Positions 48,537-59,531 of a stretch of 64,000 nucleotides of DNA are shown one piece after another (the first letter of the stretch is position 1; the number at the start of each line of letters is the position of its first letter). This stretch comes from Bryobacteraceae bacterium (GTDB lineage Bacteria > Acidobacteriota > Terriglobia > Bryobacterales > Bryobacteraceae). The stretch lies in the NCBI GenBank assembly GCA_026129905.1, contig JAHCHE010000023.1:1-64000 (forward strand), written 5' to 3'. The notes beneath the pieces are model-generated. The model was not told the origin of the DNA and made no database searches. It saw only the letters and a list, made by a program, of their open reading frames with translations. The position numbers and the translations under genes were made by a program.

Positions 48537-50699
48537 CTATTCGTCGGGTCGGTTCGACTCCGGCAGTCTCGGCCCGGTTTGCGATACGACCGGACCTTTT
48601 ACCCAACGGTCGATCCATCCGATGACCGTCTCGTACCAGAGGATGCTGTTGCGCGGCTTGCCGATCCAGTGGCCTTCGTCGGGGAATAGCAGCAGCTTTG
48701 AGGGCACTTCCTGCATCTGGAGAGCGGTGAACAGTTGCAGGCCCTGGCCGTAGGGCACGCGAAAGTCCTGCTCGCCGTGCGTTACCAGCGTGGGCGTGAA
48801 GAAGTCCTTCACATACTGGCTGGGCGACCACCGGCGATACATCTCCGGGTTCTCCCACGGCATGCCTTGGAATTCCCATTTTGGGAACCAGAGCTCCTCG
48901 GTTTCCATCGCCTCGCTGGGCAGGTCGAACACGCCGGCGTGCGAGACCATGGCCTTGAAACGCTGGGTGTGTCCGAGCATCCAGTTGATCATGTAGCCGC
49001 CGTAGGAGGCGCCGGCGGCCGCCATGCGGGTGGAATCGACGTAGGGTAGACGGCTGACGTGATCGACCACCGCCATGATGTCGTCGAAAGCCTTGCCGCC
49101 CCAGTCGGCATTAATCTCATCTGTGAATCTTTGCCCAAAACCTGTTGATCCTCTGGGGTTTGGCATCACCACAACGTATCCGGCGCCGGCGAAGACTTGC
49201 GGGTTCCAGCGATAGCTCCAACTCTGTTCCCACGCGCCTTGCGGACCGCCGTGAATCAGGAAAAGGACCGGGTATTTCTTGCGCTCGTCAAAACCCGGCG
49301 GGTGTACGAGGAAGCTCTGCACGGACGCCTGGCCCGCGCCCTCGACGCGAAACTCCTCGAAGGCGCTCACGTGATAACGGTCCAGCGCGGACTGGTTGAG
49401 CCGCGTCAACTGCGACGGGGCGCCGCCGGAAGAGGACGCCGCGAAGATCTCCGTGGGCCGGCTTCCGCTCTGGTCGGTGTAGACCATGGTCCGGCCGTCG
49501 GGCGAGAACTGCTGGTCGCCAAGGGTGCTCTCACCGGCCACGGCGACGCGGATCGGGCCGCCGCCGACCGAGATCACCTGTATGGCGCTGCGCCCGCGAT
49601 CTTCGGTAGTAAAGAACAGGCGCGAGGAGTCCGGCGACCAGGCGAAGCTCGTTACCGGCCTGTCCAGGCTCTCGGTGAGCGACGTTGGGGTTTCGGCGTC
49701 CCATCGCCATTCCACCGGCGGAGGCGCGCTCTGCTGCAAGAGGGGCGGACTCGCGGGCGGAGACGTCACGCCGGGCGTTTCCACAGGCTGGCGGCGGATC
49801 ACGGTCAACCTCCAGCGGTCGCTCTCGTAGCCGCCGCGGGCCTGGCTGCGGTAGGCGAGATAATTGCCGTCGGGCGAGTACAGCGGCGAATTCTCGGCGC
49901 CTTCGGTCTGGGTTAGCCGCACCGGTTCGCCGCCATCGATCGAGATCACGTATAGCTCGGAGTTGGTGCTGACGGCCGGGTTCGGGTCCGGCTTCATGAC
50001 GTAACAGACTTCCTTGCCGTCCGGCGAGATCGCATAGTCGTCCGGTCCGCCGAGGGAGAACGGCGGCACGTTGTTGTAACCGGGCGTCAGGTCGATGGGC
50101 GTTCCTCCCGTCGCCGGGACGACGAACAGGTGCTTCCGCCGTTTGGTGGTCCACTGGTCCCAGTGGCGGTACAGGAGGGAGTCGTAGATGCGCGCCTTGA
50201 CCGGAGAGGCCTTCTCGGCTTCCAGGCGCTGCTTGTTGCACGATTCATTCGGGCAGTCCGGGTAGACCTCGCTGGTAAACAGGAGGTTCCTGCCGTCGGG
50301 CGAGAACAGCACGCCGTCGGCTTCGGTGGCGAGGTTGGTCACTTGGGACGGATTGGCGCCGTCGGCGTCCATGATCCAGATCTGCGAAGAGCCGCCGCGG
50401 TCGGAGATGAAGGCGATGCGGCGGGAATCGGGCGACCAGCGCGGGCGGAAGTTGTTGTCGCCGGCCCAGGTGATGCGGCGTGGGATGCCGCCCAGCACCG
50501 CCACGGTGAAGATCTGCTTCGGCTTGCTGTTCTTCTCGATGTCCACCGACTGGACGGTGAACGCCACGGCGGACCCGTTGGGGGCCAGCGCCGGTTCGCC
50601 GATCCTTTGGAACTCCATCAGGCCCCGAACGGTTAAAGGCGGTTTCTGCCCCCAGGCGGCGAGCGTGGCCGCCAGCAGCAGTCCGGCAATGCGACACAT
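48537..50699 (-). CDS. Exported S9-family prolyl oligopeptidase with TolB-like propeller
   Basis: 720-residue peptidase. A signal peptide (MCRIAGLLLAATLAAWGQ) precedes a beta-propeller with repeated WSPDSRRIAFISD-, FSPDGRNLLFTS- and YSPDGNYLAYRS-type blades (residues about 30-420). The C-terminal alpha/beta hydrolase domain has FLIHGGPQGAWEQSW, nucleophile Ser in AAGASYGGYMIN, Asp in HGEQDFRVPYG and His in FPDEGHWIG. It cleaves peptides in the periplasm or outside the cell; the propeller restricts entry to short substrates. Monocistronic, divergent from hisS. Confidence 0.95.
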   Translation of the reverse strand: MCRIAGLLLAATLAAWGQKPPLTVRGLMEFQRIGEPALAPNGSAVAFTVQSVDIEKNSKPKQIFTVAVLGGIPRRITWAGDNNFRPRWSPDSRRIAFISDRGGSSQIWIMDADGANPSQVTNLATEADGVLFSPDGRNLLFTSEVYPDCPNESCNKQRLEAEKASPVKARIYDSLLYRHWDQWTTKRRKHLFVVPATGGTPIDLTPGYNNVPPFSLGGPDDYAISPDGKEVCYVMKPDPNPAVSTNSELYVISIDGGEPVRLTQTEGAENSPLYSPDGNYLAYRSQARGGYESDRWRLTVIRRQPVETPGVTSPPASPPLLQQSAPPPVEWRWDAETPTSLTESLDRPVTSFAWSPDSSRLFFTTEDRGRSAIQVISVGGGPIRVAVAGESTLGDQQFSPDGRTMVYTDQSGSRPTEIFAASSSGGAPSQLTRLNQSALDRYHVSAFEEFRVEGAGQASVQSFLVHPPGFDERKKYPVLFLIHGGPQGAWEQSWSYRWNPQVFAGAGYVVVMPNPRGSTGFGQRFTDEINADWGGKAFDDIMAVVDHVSRLPYVDSTRMAAAGASYGGYMINWMLGHTQRFKAMVSHAGVFDLPSEAMETEELWFPKWEFQGMPWENPEMYRRWSPSQYVKDFFTPTLVTHGEQDFRVPYGQGLQLFTALQMQEVPSKLLLFPDEGHWIGKPRNSILWYETVIGWIDRWVKGPVVSQTGPRLPESNRPDE

Positions 50700-50868
50700 A
50701 ATCAGATTGTATCGTCCTGAAGGCCGGGCTCTCCGTGTGCTAGCATGGTGACTTCATACGCTTTTCCTTGGGCCCGCCCGCTTACGTAACCGTCGCGTCG
50801 CCGCCGCGTGGAACCGGCCACGGGCCTCCCAAGCCGGCCCTCCGGCCCGGACCAACGGAAGAACAAGC

Positions 50869-52122
50869 TTGATTAAGGCAGTCAAGGGCACGCGCGATCT
50901 TCTCCCTCCGTCCACCGCCGTTTGGAACCAGGTGGAGGCGGCGGCCCGCGAGGTTTTCCAGGCTTACAATTACGACGAGATCCGCACGCCGATTTTCGAG
51001 GAGACGCAGCTTTTCGCCCGGAGCGTCGGCGAAGAAACCGATATCTTCACCAAGGAGATGTACACCTTCGAGGACCGCGACGGCTCGTCGCTGACGCTGC
51101 GGCCCGAGTGCACGGCTTCGGTGATTCGCGCCTACATCGAGCACCGGCTCGACCAGTTGCCGGGGCTGAAGAAGTACTACTACATCGGCCCGATGTTCCG
51201 GCGCGAGCGCCCGCAAAAGGGGCGGTACCGCCAGTTCTATCAAATCGGCGCCGAGTGCATCGGGTCGGAGTCGCCTTACGTGGACGCGGAGGTCATAGAG
51301 ATGGTGGTCCAGTTTCTGCGGCGCGTGGGGCTGGAGGAAATCGATCTCCTGCTGAATTCCGTCGGCTGCCGCCAGTGCCGCCCGGCATTCCTGGCGCTGC
51401 TCCGGGAGGCGTTGAAGGACACGGCGGCGAACATGTGCGAGAACTGCCGGCGGCGCGCCGGCACGAACCCGCTGCGCGTGCTCGACTGTAAAGAGCCGCA
51501 GGACCAGCCGGTCATCGAAGGGCTGCCCTCGATTCTCGATCACCTCTGCGAGGCTTGCCGGGCACACTTCGGCGCGGTGCGGCAGTCGCTCGACGAACGC
51601 GGCATCCCGTACCGGATCACGCCGCGGCTGGTGCGCGGCCTGGACTACTACACACGCACGACGTTCGAGATCGTGCACGGGGCGCTTGGAGCGCAGAACT
51701 CGGTTCTGGGCGGCGGGCGTTACGACGGGCTGGCGGAGGATCTCGGCTCGAAGGTTCCCGCGCCCGGCATTGGTTTCTCGATCGGGGAAGACCGGCTTGT
51801 CCTGATTCTCGAGGAGAACAACGGCGGCGCCGGGCGAGGAGCGATCGACGTATTCATCGCGCCGCTGGGGGAGACGGCGGCTCGCCATGCCGCGCTGCTG
51901 GCGTCCGGGCTGCGCCGGGGCGGCGCGCGCGTAGAGGTCGGCGTCGAAGCGCGGCTCAAGCGGCTGCTGGAACTGGCGAACAAGCTGGGCGCGCGATACG
52001 CGCTCATCGTCGGAGACAACGAAATCGCCGCCGGCACTTATACCTTGAGGAATATGCTCTCGGGCGGCCAGGAAGAGATCTCTCGCGAGCAGCTTACCGG
52101 ACGTTTTTCCACGACTCGTTGA
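50869..52122 (+). CDS. hisS: Histidyl-tRNA synthetase
   Basis: 417-residue class II synthetase. It starts at TTG 50869 ([13 protein letters not shown] follows), with GGAAG upstream. Motif 2 region [18 protein letters not shown], HisA motif [20 protein letters not shown] and the C-terminal anticodon-binding domain ([19 protein letters not shown]) are all present. The insertion between them has Cys pairs CRQC and CENC, a single Cys and CEAC, which could form a zinc site. It charges tRNA-His. aspS starts 2 bases after its stop, so the two are cotranscribed. Confidence 0.97.
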   Translation: MIKAVKGTRDLLPPSTAVWNQVEAAAREVFQAYNYDEIRTPIFEETQLFARSVGEETDIFTKEMYTFEDRDGSSLTLRPECTASVIRAYIEHRLDQLPGLKKYYYIGPMFRRERPQKGRYRQFYQIGAECIGSESPYVDAEVIEMVVQFLRRVGLEEIDLLLNSVGCRQCRPAFLALLREALKDTAANMCENCRRRAGTNPLRVLDCKEPQDQPVIEGLPSILDHLCEACRAHFGAVRQSLDERGIPYRITPRLVRGLDYYTRTTFEIVHGALGAQNSVLGGGRYDGLAEDLGSKVPAPGIGFSIGEDRLVLILEENNGGAGRGAIDVFIAPLGETAARHAALLASGLRRGGARVEVGVEARLKRLLELANKLGARYALIVGDNEIAAGTYTLRNMLSGGQEEISREQLTGRFSTTR

Positions 52123-52123
52123 T

Positions 52124-53905
52124 ATGGAACCTAAGGTACCCCTGGATTTTCTTGGAGAACTGCGGCGCACGCACAGTTGCGGGGCGCTCCGGGCGTCGGA
52201 CGCCGGCGCGCGGGTCCTGCTGATGGGCTGGGTGCACAAGCGGCGCGACCTGGGCGGCGTCATCTTTATCGATCTCCGCGACCGCGACGGCATTACACAG
52301 GTGGTGTTCCGGGCTGACCTGGAGCCTGCCATCCACGAGAAGGCCGAGCTGCTCCGCCCGGAATTCGTCGCCGCCGTCGAGGGCGAACTGGCCCTGCGAA
52401 GTCCGGAAACCGTTAACTCCAACATCGCCACGGGCGAAGTGGAGGTGGTGGCCGGCAAGCTCTGGATCCTGAACGACTCCCGAACACCGCCCTTCCCGAT
52501 GGACGAATTCGTCGACGTCGCCGAAGATGTCCGGCTCAAGTACCGCTTCGTGGACCTGCGGCGGCCGCACATGCAGCGCAACGTGATGCTGCGGGCCCGG
52601 ATCTCGTTCGGCATGCGCGAGCAGCTCAACTCGATGGGCTTTCTGGAAATCGAGACGCCGTTCATGACGCGCTCGACGCCCGAGGGCGCCCGCGACTACC
52701 TGGTGCCGAGCCGCGTGCAGCCGGGACATTTCTACGCGCTGCCGCAGTCGCCGCAGTTATTCAAGCAATTGCTGATGATCGGCGGCTACGAAAAGTACTT
52801 CCAGATCGTCCGCTGCTTCCGGGACGAGGACCTTCGGGCGGATCGCCAGCCGGAATTCACCCAGCTCGACCTGGAGATGTCGTTTCCGCAGCCGGACCGC
52901 ATTTTCGAAGTAATCGAGCCGGTTGTGCAGAAAGCCTGCGACATTGCGGGGATTTCGGTCGCAATTCCCTTCCCTCGCATCACGTACCGGGAGGCGATGG
53001 AATCCTACGGCTCCGACAAGCCCGATCAGCGGCTTCCGCCGTTCCGTGTTGTCACGGACCTGTTCCAGGGCACGCCGCTGCTGAGCGGCGACCTGCCGCT
53101 GGTGGCCATCCGGACTCCCGGCACGGGTCAGCTCAGCCGCAAGGAGCGCGGCGACCTGGCCGAATTCGGCCGCCAGTGCGGGCTCAAGGTGTTCGACGAC
53201 GTCCGGAGCCTGGAGAAGAGCTTCCCCGCGGCGATCGCCGCCGTGCGCGAGCGGACAGGCGCGGGCGACGAGGACACGATCCTGTTGGCCACCTGGGCCG
53301 GCGAACCGCGCCCGCACCGGCCACACCAGGCCGTGCTGGAGGCCTGCGGTCAACTGCGCCTGCACACCGGCCAGAAGTATAACGACCGGCACAAACTGCT
53401 CGACCCCAAGACGATGAAGCTGCTCTGGGTGGTGGATTTTCCGATGTTCGAGTGGGACGAGGAAGAAGGCCGCTGGGCGGCCGCGCATCACCCGTTCACG
53501 TCGGTTCACGACGACGATCTCAACAAGCTCACCACGGACCCGGCCAACTGCCGCGCCAAGTCGTACGACCTGGTACTCAATGGCACCGAACTGGGCTCGG
53601 GCTCGATCCGTATTCACCGCCGCGACGTGCAGGCGAAGGTGTTCAGCGCGCTTGGCATGAGCGACGAGGAAGCGCGGTACCGCTTCGGGTTTCTCCTCAC
53701 CGCGCTGGAATACGGCGCGCCCCCGCACGGCGGCATCGCGCTGGGCCTGGACCGCCTGGTGATGATCCTGGCGGGAGAGAACTCGATCCGCGACGTGATC
53801 CCGTTCCCGAAGACGGCCAAAGGTACCGACCTGATGTGCGAGGCCCCCTCGCGCGTGCCCGAACGCGCCCTACGCGAGCTGGGGATTCAGATCCGGCGGC
53901 AGTAA
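52124..53905 (+). CDS. aspS: Aspartyl-tRNA synthetase (bacterial type)
   Basis: 593-residue class IIb synthetase. It has an N-terminal OB-fold anticodon domain ([21 protein letters not shown]), motif 2 as [18 protein letters not shown] with [11 protein letters not shown], the bacterial GAD insertion (residues about 300-430), the flipping-loop region and motif 3 as [14 protein letters not shown]. It charges tRNA-Asp; whether it also charges tRNA-Asn cannot be told. It directly follows hisS. A terminator hairpin lies 3 bases downstream. Confidence 0.97.
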   Translation: MEPKVPLDFLGELRRTHSCGALRASDAGARVLLMGWVHKRRDLGGVIFIDLRDRDGITQVVFRADLEPAIHEKAELLRPEFVAAVEGELALRSPETVNSNIATGEVEVVAGKLWILNDSRTPPFPMDEFVDVAEDVRLKYRFVDLRRPHMQRNVMLRARISFGMREQLNSMGFLEIETPFMTRSTPEGARDYLVPSRVQPGHFYALPQSPQLFKQLLMIGGYEKYFQIVRCFRDEDLRADRQPEFTQLDLEMSFPQPDRIFEVIEPVVQKACDIAGISVAIPFPRITYREAMESYGSDKPDQRLPPFRVVTDLFQGTPLLSGDLPLVAIRTPGTGQLSRKERGDLAEFGRQCGLKVFDDVRSLEKSFPAAIAAVRERTGAGDEDTILLATWAGEPRPHRPHQAVLEACGQLRLHTGQKYNDRHKLLDPKTMKLLWVVDFPMFEWDEEEGRWAAAHHPFTSVHDDDLNKLTTDPANCRAKSYDLVLNGTELGSGSIRIHRRDVQAKVFSALGMSDEEARYRFGFLLTALEYGAPPHGGIALGLDRLVMILAGENSIRDVIPFPKTAKGTDLMCEAPSRVPERALRELGIQIRRQ

Positions 53906-53907
53906 GG

Positions 53908-53930
53908 GCGAGCCAAGAACCTCGCTTTTT
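53908..53930 (+). terminator. Rho-independent terminator of hisS-aspS
   Basis: GCGAG (53908-53912) pairs with CTCGC (53921-53925) across an 8-base loop and is followed by TTTTT (53926-53930). The stem is short but the position, 3 bases after the aspS stop codon, is right. Confidence 0.6.
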
Positions 53931-53974
53931 CACGGCGCGAAGGGACCCGTGACGGTTAACCTCTAGCGCGAACA

Positions 53975-54032
53975 GCGTCGCCACGAGTGGCGACGCGGCA
54001 AACACGAGTGTTTTGCGCCACGGGGACTCTTG
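53975..54032. repeat. Array of intergenic hairpins with CACGAGTG cores
   Basis: GCGTCGCCA/TGGCGACGC (53975-53996) forms a perfect 9-bp stem around CGAG. AAACAC/GTGTTT (54000-54013) follows around GA, flanked by further pairing of GGC with GCC. A weaker CCAC/TGTG pairing follows to about 54032. Both clear hairpins contain CACGAGTG at the tip. It resembles a REP-type palindromic unit. Confidence 0.5.
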
Positions 54033-54139
54033 TGCCAACGAGAAGTTTGGGCCGGGTGATGAAAGACCCTTCCCGCAGGCACGAATGAATGCTATTATCG
54101 AGCTGGAACATGAAGTAAGGAGGGCAATAAGCGACGAAA

Positions 54140-54946
54140 ATGAACTTTTTAGTTGTATTGCTTTCTTGTGCTGCCCTGGCGACGGGTGAGTCCTCCGCGC
54201 GCAAACCGGTCACAATCAGCTACCGTTACTTCAATCACGATGGCGTTGAAACTGGAAGGGCCACCGTGGCGATTCGGGCCGATGGCTCCACCGCCACCTT
54301 GCCGTCGGGGGGCTTCGAGGCGAAGACGCCGATTCGGGAGTTCGTGGATCTCGATCAGGGTTACTTCACCGGCGTCGACCCGCTCACCAGCTTGTACTTC
54401 CGCCAGCCGATTTCGCAGCGAAGAGCCACTCGAATGGGCGCATATTACAGTCAATGCGAGATGGCATTCCAGTCAGCCGGCGCCGACGTCCAATGCGAAC
54501 AGACGAATGAAGAGCGATTCGGGCGCAAAATGGTGAAGGTGACCAGAGTTCACCATGCCTCTGAACCTCCGGCAAAGGAGACCATCCTGGCGGATCCCTC
54601 GCTGAACTGGCTCGTCATCGAGCGCGCCACGGAAGTCGAGGGCCGCGTGTCGTGGATGAAGGCCGATTCCCTGCTTACCGGTCCGCCCGACCCCGCGTTC
54701 TTCAGCGTGCCGCCGGACTACCGAATGCCCGCTAAGTTGTCGGAGTTCCTGAAAGCCGGAAAGCGAGCGCGCGGGGAACCGGACGACCCTCCCGCGGGCC
54801 GTCCCGATCACTACGAACGAATCGACGCCTACGTGGAACGAAGGGCGATTTCTAACGAATTCCGCCGATTTTTCTACGCCAGCAGGGGTTTTACGACCTT
54901 GCCGTGGACGTCCGTCAGCCGGAAATGGCGGCCCTGGTACTTGTAG
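54140..54946 (+). CDS. Exported protein of unknown function
   Basis: 268-residue protein not recognised. A signal peptide (MNFLVVLLSCAALATGESSA) is followed by beta-rich sequence (VTISYRYFNHDGVETGRATV, then TNEERFGRKMVKVTRVHHAS and LADPSLNWLVIERATEVEGR). The layout suggests a lipoprotein-localisation or outer-membrane lipoprotein-sorting-like fold of the kind that reports on surface properties, but this is only a resemblance. A ribosome-binding site AGGAGGG lies about 18 bases upstream. Its last 24 codons overlap the end of the convergent DUF1501 gene by 73 bp, which is unusual. Confidence 0.65.
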   Translation: MNFLVVLLSCAALATGESSARKPVTISYRYFNHDGVETGRATVAIRADGSTATLPSGGFEAKTPIREFVDLDQGYFTGVDPLTSLYFRQPISQRRATRMGAYYSQCEMAFQSAGADVQCEQTNEERFGRKMVKVTRVHHASEPPAKETILADPSLNWLVIERATEVEGRVSWMKADSLLTGPPDPAFFSVPPDYRMPAKLSEFLKAGKRARGEPDDPPAGRPDHYERIDAYVERRAISNEFRRFFYASRGFTTLPWTSVSRKWRPWYL

Positions 54947-56316
54947 GTGAGGCGGGTGTGGTCGACGCCGAGGCAGTGCAGGATGGTGGCGTGCAGGTCG
55001 TGGACGTCCACCGGGTCTTTAACGATGTTGTAGCTGAAATCGTCCGTCTCGCCGTGGGTGACGCCGCCGCGAATGCCGCCGCCGGCCAACCACATGGCGA
55101 AGCAGCGCGGGTGATGATCCCGGCCGTAATTCTCTTCGGTCAGCTCGCCCTGGGAATAGACAGTCCGGCCGAATTCGCCGCCCCAGACCACGATGGTGTC
55201 GTCCAGCATCCCGCGCTGCTTGAGGTCGTTGATCAGCGCGGCGCAGGGCTGGTCCGTCTGCTCGCACTGCCCCCGGATCTCCTTCGGCAGCCGGCCGTGC
55301 GCGTCCCAGCCGCGGTGAAATAGCTGAACGAAACGGACGCCGCGCTCGGCCAGGCGGCGCGCCAGGATGCAGTTGGCCGCGAAGGTTCCCGGCTTGCGCG
55401 CGTCCGGACCGTACATTTCGAAGGTGGACTCCGGTTCCTTGGAGAGGTCCGCCAGTTCGGGCACCGAACTCTGCATCCGAAACGCCATCTCGTACTGGGC
55501 GATTCGGGTTGAGATTTCCGGGTCCTGCGACTCTTTGAACTTCAGTTCGTTCAGACGCGCGAGGTCGTCGAGGAAGCGCCGGCGCGCCGTTTCGTCGTAT
55601 CCAGGCGGGTTCGAAAGGTAGAGGACCGGATCGGCGCCCGAGCGGAATTTCACGCCCTGGTACTTGCTCGGCAGAAAGCCGCTGCCCCACGAGCGGTCCG
55701 CCAGGGCCTGGGTGCCGCCGACGCCCTGCGACACCATCACGACAAAAGACGGCAGGTCCTGGTTTTCGCTGCCCAGGCCGTAGGCGAGCCACGAGCCCAT
55801 GCTCGGACGGCCCGCCAGTTGAAAGCCGGTCTGGAGAAACGTGACGGCCGGATCGTGATTGATGGCTTCGGTGTGCATCGAGCGGATCAGCGCGATTTCG
55901 TCCGCCACGCCGCTCAAATGCGGCAGCAATTCGCTCAGACACATGCCGGATTTCCCGTGTTGCCGGAACCGGAAAATGGATGGCGCGGTGGGGAAATTCG
56001 TCTGAAACGCCGTCATGCCGGTGAGACGTTGTCCCATGCGGACGGAATCGGGGAGGTCCTTGCCGCGCTGCGCGTGAAGGTTGGGTTTGTAGTCGAACAG
56101 GTCGAGTTGCGACGGGCCGCCGTGCTGGAAGAGGTAGATGACCCGCTTGGCCTTGGGAGCGAAATGCGGCAGTCCGGAGGCGCCGGCGCCGGCCCGCAAA
56201 CCGGCCGGAAGGAGCGACGACAGCGCGGCTGCGCCCAGGCCGGTACTGGCGCGGCTGAAGAAATGGCGGCGGGTCAGGAGCAATCTACGTTCTTGGAGCG
56301 GATCCATGCCGTTCAT
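54874..56316 (-). CDS. DUF1501 domain-containing exported protein (second copy)
   Basis: 480-residue partner of the upstream PSD1 gene. Start 56316 overlaps the PSD1 stop (ATGA); an ATG at 56307 is better spaced from AAGGA and is an alternative. A Tat-type signal (LLTRRHFFSRASTGLGAAAL) is followed by DUF1501 blocks VIYLFQHGGPSQLDLFDYKP, FHRGWDAHGRLP, IVVWGGEFGRT and YGRDHHPRCFAMWLAGGG. It shares order and motifs with the copy at 43817 but is clearly divergent. The cleavage region holds LRAGAGASG. Enzymatic role unproven; metal-binding His/Asp residues of the phosphatase/sulfatase-like fold are present. Confidence 0.93.
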   Translation of the reverse strand: MNGMDPLQERRLLLTRRHFFSRASTGLGAAALSSLLPAGLRAGAGASGLPHFAPKAKRVIYLFQHGGPSQLDLFDYKPNLHAQRGKDLPDSVRMGQRLTGMTAFQTNFPTAPSIFRFRQHGKSGMCLSELLPHLSGVADEIALIRSMHTEAINHDPAVTFLQTGFQLAGRPSMGSWLAYGLGSENQDLPSFVVMVSQGVGGTQALADRSWGSGFLPSKYQGVKFRSGADPVLYLSNPPGYDETARRRFLDDLARLNELKFKESQDPEISTRIAQYEMAFRMQSSVPELADLSKEPESTFEMYGPDARKPGTFAANCILARRLAERGVRFVQLFHRGWDAHGRLPKEIRGQCEQTDQPCAALINDLKQRGMLDDTIVVWGGEFGRTVYSQGELTEENYGRDHHPRCFAMWLAGGGIRGGVTHGETDDFSYNIVKDPVDVHDLHATILHCLGVDHTRLTYKYQGRHFRLTDVHGKVVKPLLA

Positions 56317-59300
56317 TCCTTCGTGATCGTCTCGTCCAGGTTGAGAATGAGACTGGCCACGGCGGCGTAAGAAGCCAGTTCGCGCGGGTGGAGCGAGGGA
56401 TCGGACGGCGAATCGCCCTGCTCGAGGTACGTCTTCGCCGCCGCCTCGTTCGAGAAGTAATCCAGGTGGAAGTTGAGCGCGTTGCGCAGCGTCTCGGCTT
56501 CCGCCGCGGCCGGCGGGCGTCCGGTGACCAGGCGGAAGCCATAGCGTAGCCGCGCGTCCCGGTCCTGGCCGCCTTCCGTGACCATGCGCTGTCCCACAAA
56601 GCGGGCCGCTTCCAGGAAGGTCACATCGTTCATCAGGTTCAGCGCCTGGAGCGGCGTGTTGGTACGGGTTTCGCGGACGACGCAGCTTTCGTGATTCGCG
56701 GCGTCGAAGTTCACCATCAACGGCGGGGCGATGGTGCGCTTCCAGAAGGTGTAGAGGCTGCGGCGGTACAGGTCGGGCGCTTTGCTCTGCACATAATCCA
56801 TGTCCTGCATGGCGATTTCTTTCCACAGGCCGTCGGGCTGGTACGGCTTCACGGACGGGCCGCCCAGTTTTTCGGCGAGCAGTCCGGCGGAGTACAGGGC
56901 CTGGTCGCGCACCATCTCCGCCGGCAGCCGCTGCCGGGGACCGCGGGCGAGAAGGCGATTCTCCGGGTCGCGCCGTAACAACTCCGGCGTCACGCGGGAC
57001 GACTGGCGATACGTGGCGCTGGTAACAATGAGCTTTTGTAGCGCCTTGACGTCCCAACCCGTGCGGACGAACTCGGTCGCCAGCCAGTCCAGCAATTCCG
57101 GATGCGACGGCCATTCGCCCTGGGCGCCGAAATCCTCCGTTGTCTTGACGAGGCCCACGCCGAAATACGCCTGCCAGAAACGGTTCACGGCGACGCGGGC
57201 GGTCAGCGGGTTCGAGGGATCGACCAGCCACATGGCGAAGCCGAGACGGTTGTTCGGCGCGCCGGCCGGCAAGGGCGGCAACACGGCGGGCAGTCCGGGC
57301 TCGACTTTCTCGCCCGGCTTGTCGTAGGCGCCGCGCACGAGCAGATGCGTTTCGTTGGGCACGGGACGCTCCGCCATCACCATGACGGTTGGAAACGTGC
57401 GCTCCAGTTTTTCCTTCTCGCGCGTCAGTTCGACAAGCTGTTTCCACGCTTCGCGATATTCGGGCGCGGCCGCATGCTCGAGGAAGTACCAGCGCAGTTT
57501 AAGCCGCTCGATATCGCTGCGTTGTTCGGCCGGCTTGCGGGCAACGGCGTTCAGGGGATCGCCCAGCGCGATGGCGGAGATCTCTTCCGGCTGGAGAATC
57601 CGTCCGTACACGCGCACGTCGTCGATCCAGCCGCGAAAGCGCCGCTCGGGTCCCGCGCCGCCGCCGACGCGGAAAGGGTGCTTGAATTCGCCGCCGGCGT
57701 TGCGAAACGGCCGGTACAGCGTGTCCATCAGAACCTTCACCGGGGCGGCGCGGCCGTCGATGTACACGGCGACGCCTTCGGCCATGCGGGAGCCGGTGTA
57801 CGTCACGGTCAGGTGATGCCAGCTTCCCGCGGGCACAACCTCCTCGGTCTCCACACGGATGGCGTCGTTGACATAGTTGCTGGTGAGGTGTACGTGGACC
57901 TTCCCGTGATTCAGGTAGAGGCCGTATCCCTTGCCGTCCGGCTTGTCGGCCATCTTGCTGAGCACGCTGCCGTGCGGCGCCGAGTCGGAACGGACCCACG
58001 CGCTCAGCGTGAAACGGTCTTGGATGTCGTAACCCAAAACGTCGCCAGCGTCGAGTTCCGCGTTTCCGTCGAAGACGCCAGCCATGCCGATGCGGCCGGG
58101 CGCAACCGGAACGCGGCCCTCGCCGTCGAAGGAAACGGCAAGATCCAGGCCGCTAGACGGCACCCAGTGAACGGCCTCGCCTTCGCGGATGCGGCGCTCC
58201 CAGGCTGCCTGCGCCCGCTCCAACTCCGGCTGATGGTCGCGCAGCAGCTTCTGATGGACTTCCATCCGCCGTTCGAGTTCGTCCCGCCGCGTCTGCTGAT
58301 CGGCCGTCGGCGCCGGAAGCAGCGGGGGCGAGTTGCCGTACTTCATTGCCCGGCCTAATTCCGGGACATTATTGAAGTACGAGTAGACCTGGTAGAACTC
58401 TTTTTGCGTAAATGGGTCGTATTTGTGGTTGTGACAGCGGGCGCAGCCGAGCGTCAGGCCCAGGAACGCCGTCGCGGTGGTTTCGACGCGGTCCACCACG
58501 TATTCGACGGCGTACTCCTCCGCGACGATGCCGTCCTCCGTGTTCGCGCGGTGATTGCGGTTGAAACCCGTGGCGATTTTCTGGTCGAGCGTCGCGCCGG
58601 GCAGCATGTCGCCGGCGATCTGCTCCAGCGTAAAGCGGTTGAACGGCTGGTTGCGGTTGAACGCGTCGATGACCCAGTCGCGCCAGCGCCACATGTAGCG
58701 TTCCCCGTCGTACTGGTAGCCGTTGGTGTCGGCATAGCGGGCGGCGTTGAGCCAAGGCGTGGCCATGCGCTCGCCGTAGCGGGGCGACGCGAGCAGGCGG
58801 TCCACCGCCTTCTCGTACGCGTCGGGCGAGGGATCGTTGACGAAAGCGTCAATCTCAGCGGGCGACGGCGGGAGGCCCGTCAGGTCGAGCGAGACGCGCC
58901 GCAGCAGCGTGGCCCGGCCGGCTGCGGGGGATGGTTGCAAGCCTTCGGCTTCGAGCCTCTCAAGGACGAACCAGTCGATGCCGTTGCGCGGCCACGCGCG
59001 GTTCTTCACCTCCGGCAGCGGCGGCCGTGCGGGCGGAATGAACGACCAGTGCTTCTCCCATTTGGCGCCCTGAATCACCCAGTTGCGGAGGGTCTCGATT
59101 TCCGGCGGGGTCAGCGCGAGGTTGGACGCCACGGGCGGCATCCGCAGGGCCGGCCTGTCGGCGGTGATCCGCCGGACCAGGTGACTGGCGTCGAGGTCGC
59201 CGGGGACTACCGCGCGCCGTCCGCCGCCGAGGTCCGCCTTGGCCGCCGCTTCGCTGTCCAGCCGCATCGGAACGCCCTTGGCGGCCGCGTCCGGACCGTG

Positions 59301-59429
59301 GCAGACGAAGCACTTATCGGAGAGGATGGGCCGGACGTCGCGGTTGAACGCGACCGGCTTCTCCGCCGCAAGCAGGTTGAGGCAGCCTGCGGCGAGGACG
59401 ATGCCCAGCTTTGGATGGAATCCCAGCAA
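56313..59429 (-). CDS. PSD1 and planctomycete cytochrome C domain protein with LamG domain
   Basis: 1038-residue exported protein. A signal peptide ([15 protein letters not shown]) precedes a cytochrome-like domain with CxxCH in KCFVCHGPD, then DUF1549 ([16 protein letters not shown]) with a second CxxCH in [13 protein letters not shown] LamG/concanavalin-like domain follows at residues about 420-620 ([43 protein letters not shown]), then DUF1553 ([36 protein letters not shown]), ending in [12 protein letters not shown]. LamG domains bind carbohydrate or protein. It is coupled to DUF1501 by an ATGA overlap. Its architecture differs from the PSD1 protein at 41086. Confidence 0.92.
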   Translation of the reverse strand: MLGFHPKLGIVLAAGCLNLLAAEKPVAFNRDVRPILSDKCFVCHGPDAAAKGVPMRLDSEAAAKADLGGGRRAVVPGDLDASHLVRRITADRPALRMPPVASNLALTPPEIETLRNWVIQGAKWEKHWSFIPPARPPLPEVKNRAWPRNGIDWFVLERLEAEGLQPSPAAGRATLLRRVSLDLTGLPPSPAEIDAFVNDPSPDAYEKAVDRLLASPRYGERMATPWLNAARYADTNGYQYDGERYMWRWRDWVIDAFNRNQPFNRFTLEQIAGDMLPGATLDQKIATGFNRNHRANTEDGIVAEEYAVEYVVDRVETTATAFLGLTLGCARCHNHKYDPFTQKEFYQVYSYFNNVPELGRAMKYGNSPPLLPAPTADQQTRRDELERRMEVHQKLLRDHQPELERAQAAWERRIREGEAVHWVPSSGLDLAVSFDGEGRVPVAPGRIGMAGVFDGNAELDAGDVLGYDIQDRFTLSAWVRSDSAPHGSVLSKMADKPDGKGYGLYLNHGKVHVHLTSNYVNDAIRVETEEVVPAGSWHHLTVTYTGSRMAEGVAVYIDGRAAPVKVLMDTLYRPFRNAGGEFKHPFRVGGGAGPERRFRGWIDDVRVYGRILQPEEISAIALGDPLNAVARKPAEQRSDIERLKLRWYFLEHAAAPEYREAWKQLVELTREKEKLERTFPTVMVMAERPVPNETHLLVRGAYDKPGEKVEPGLPAVLPPLPAGAPNNRLGFAMWLVDPSNPLTARVAVNRFWQAYFGVGLVKTTEDFGAQGEWPSHPELLDWLATEFVRTGWDVKALQKLIVTSATYRQSSRVTPELLRRDPENRLLARGPRQRLPAEMVRDQALYSAGLLAEKLGGPSVKPYQPDGLWKEIAMQDMDYVQSKAPDLYRRSLYTFWKRTIAPPLMVNFDAANHESCVVRETRTNTPLQALNLMNDVTFLEAARFVGQRMVTEGGQDRDARLRYGFRLVTGRPPAAAEAETLRNALNFHLDYFSNEAAAKTYLEQGDSPSDPSLHPRELASYAAVASLILNLDETITKE

Positions 59430-59531
59430 GATTAGTCCCTTGCCTCAAATATGCCATGAACGGGCCGCCGTTTGTGCCCGGAGCGGCAGGCGTGAAATAC
59501 CGGGACCGCCCCGTTGCCGTTGCGGGATCGC

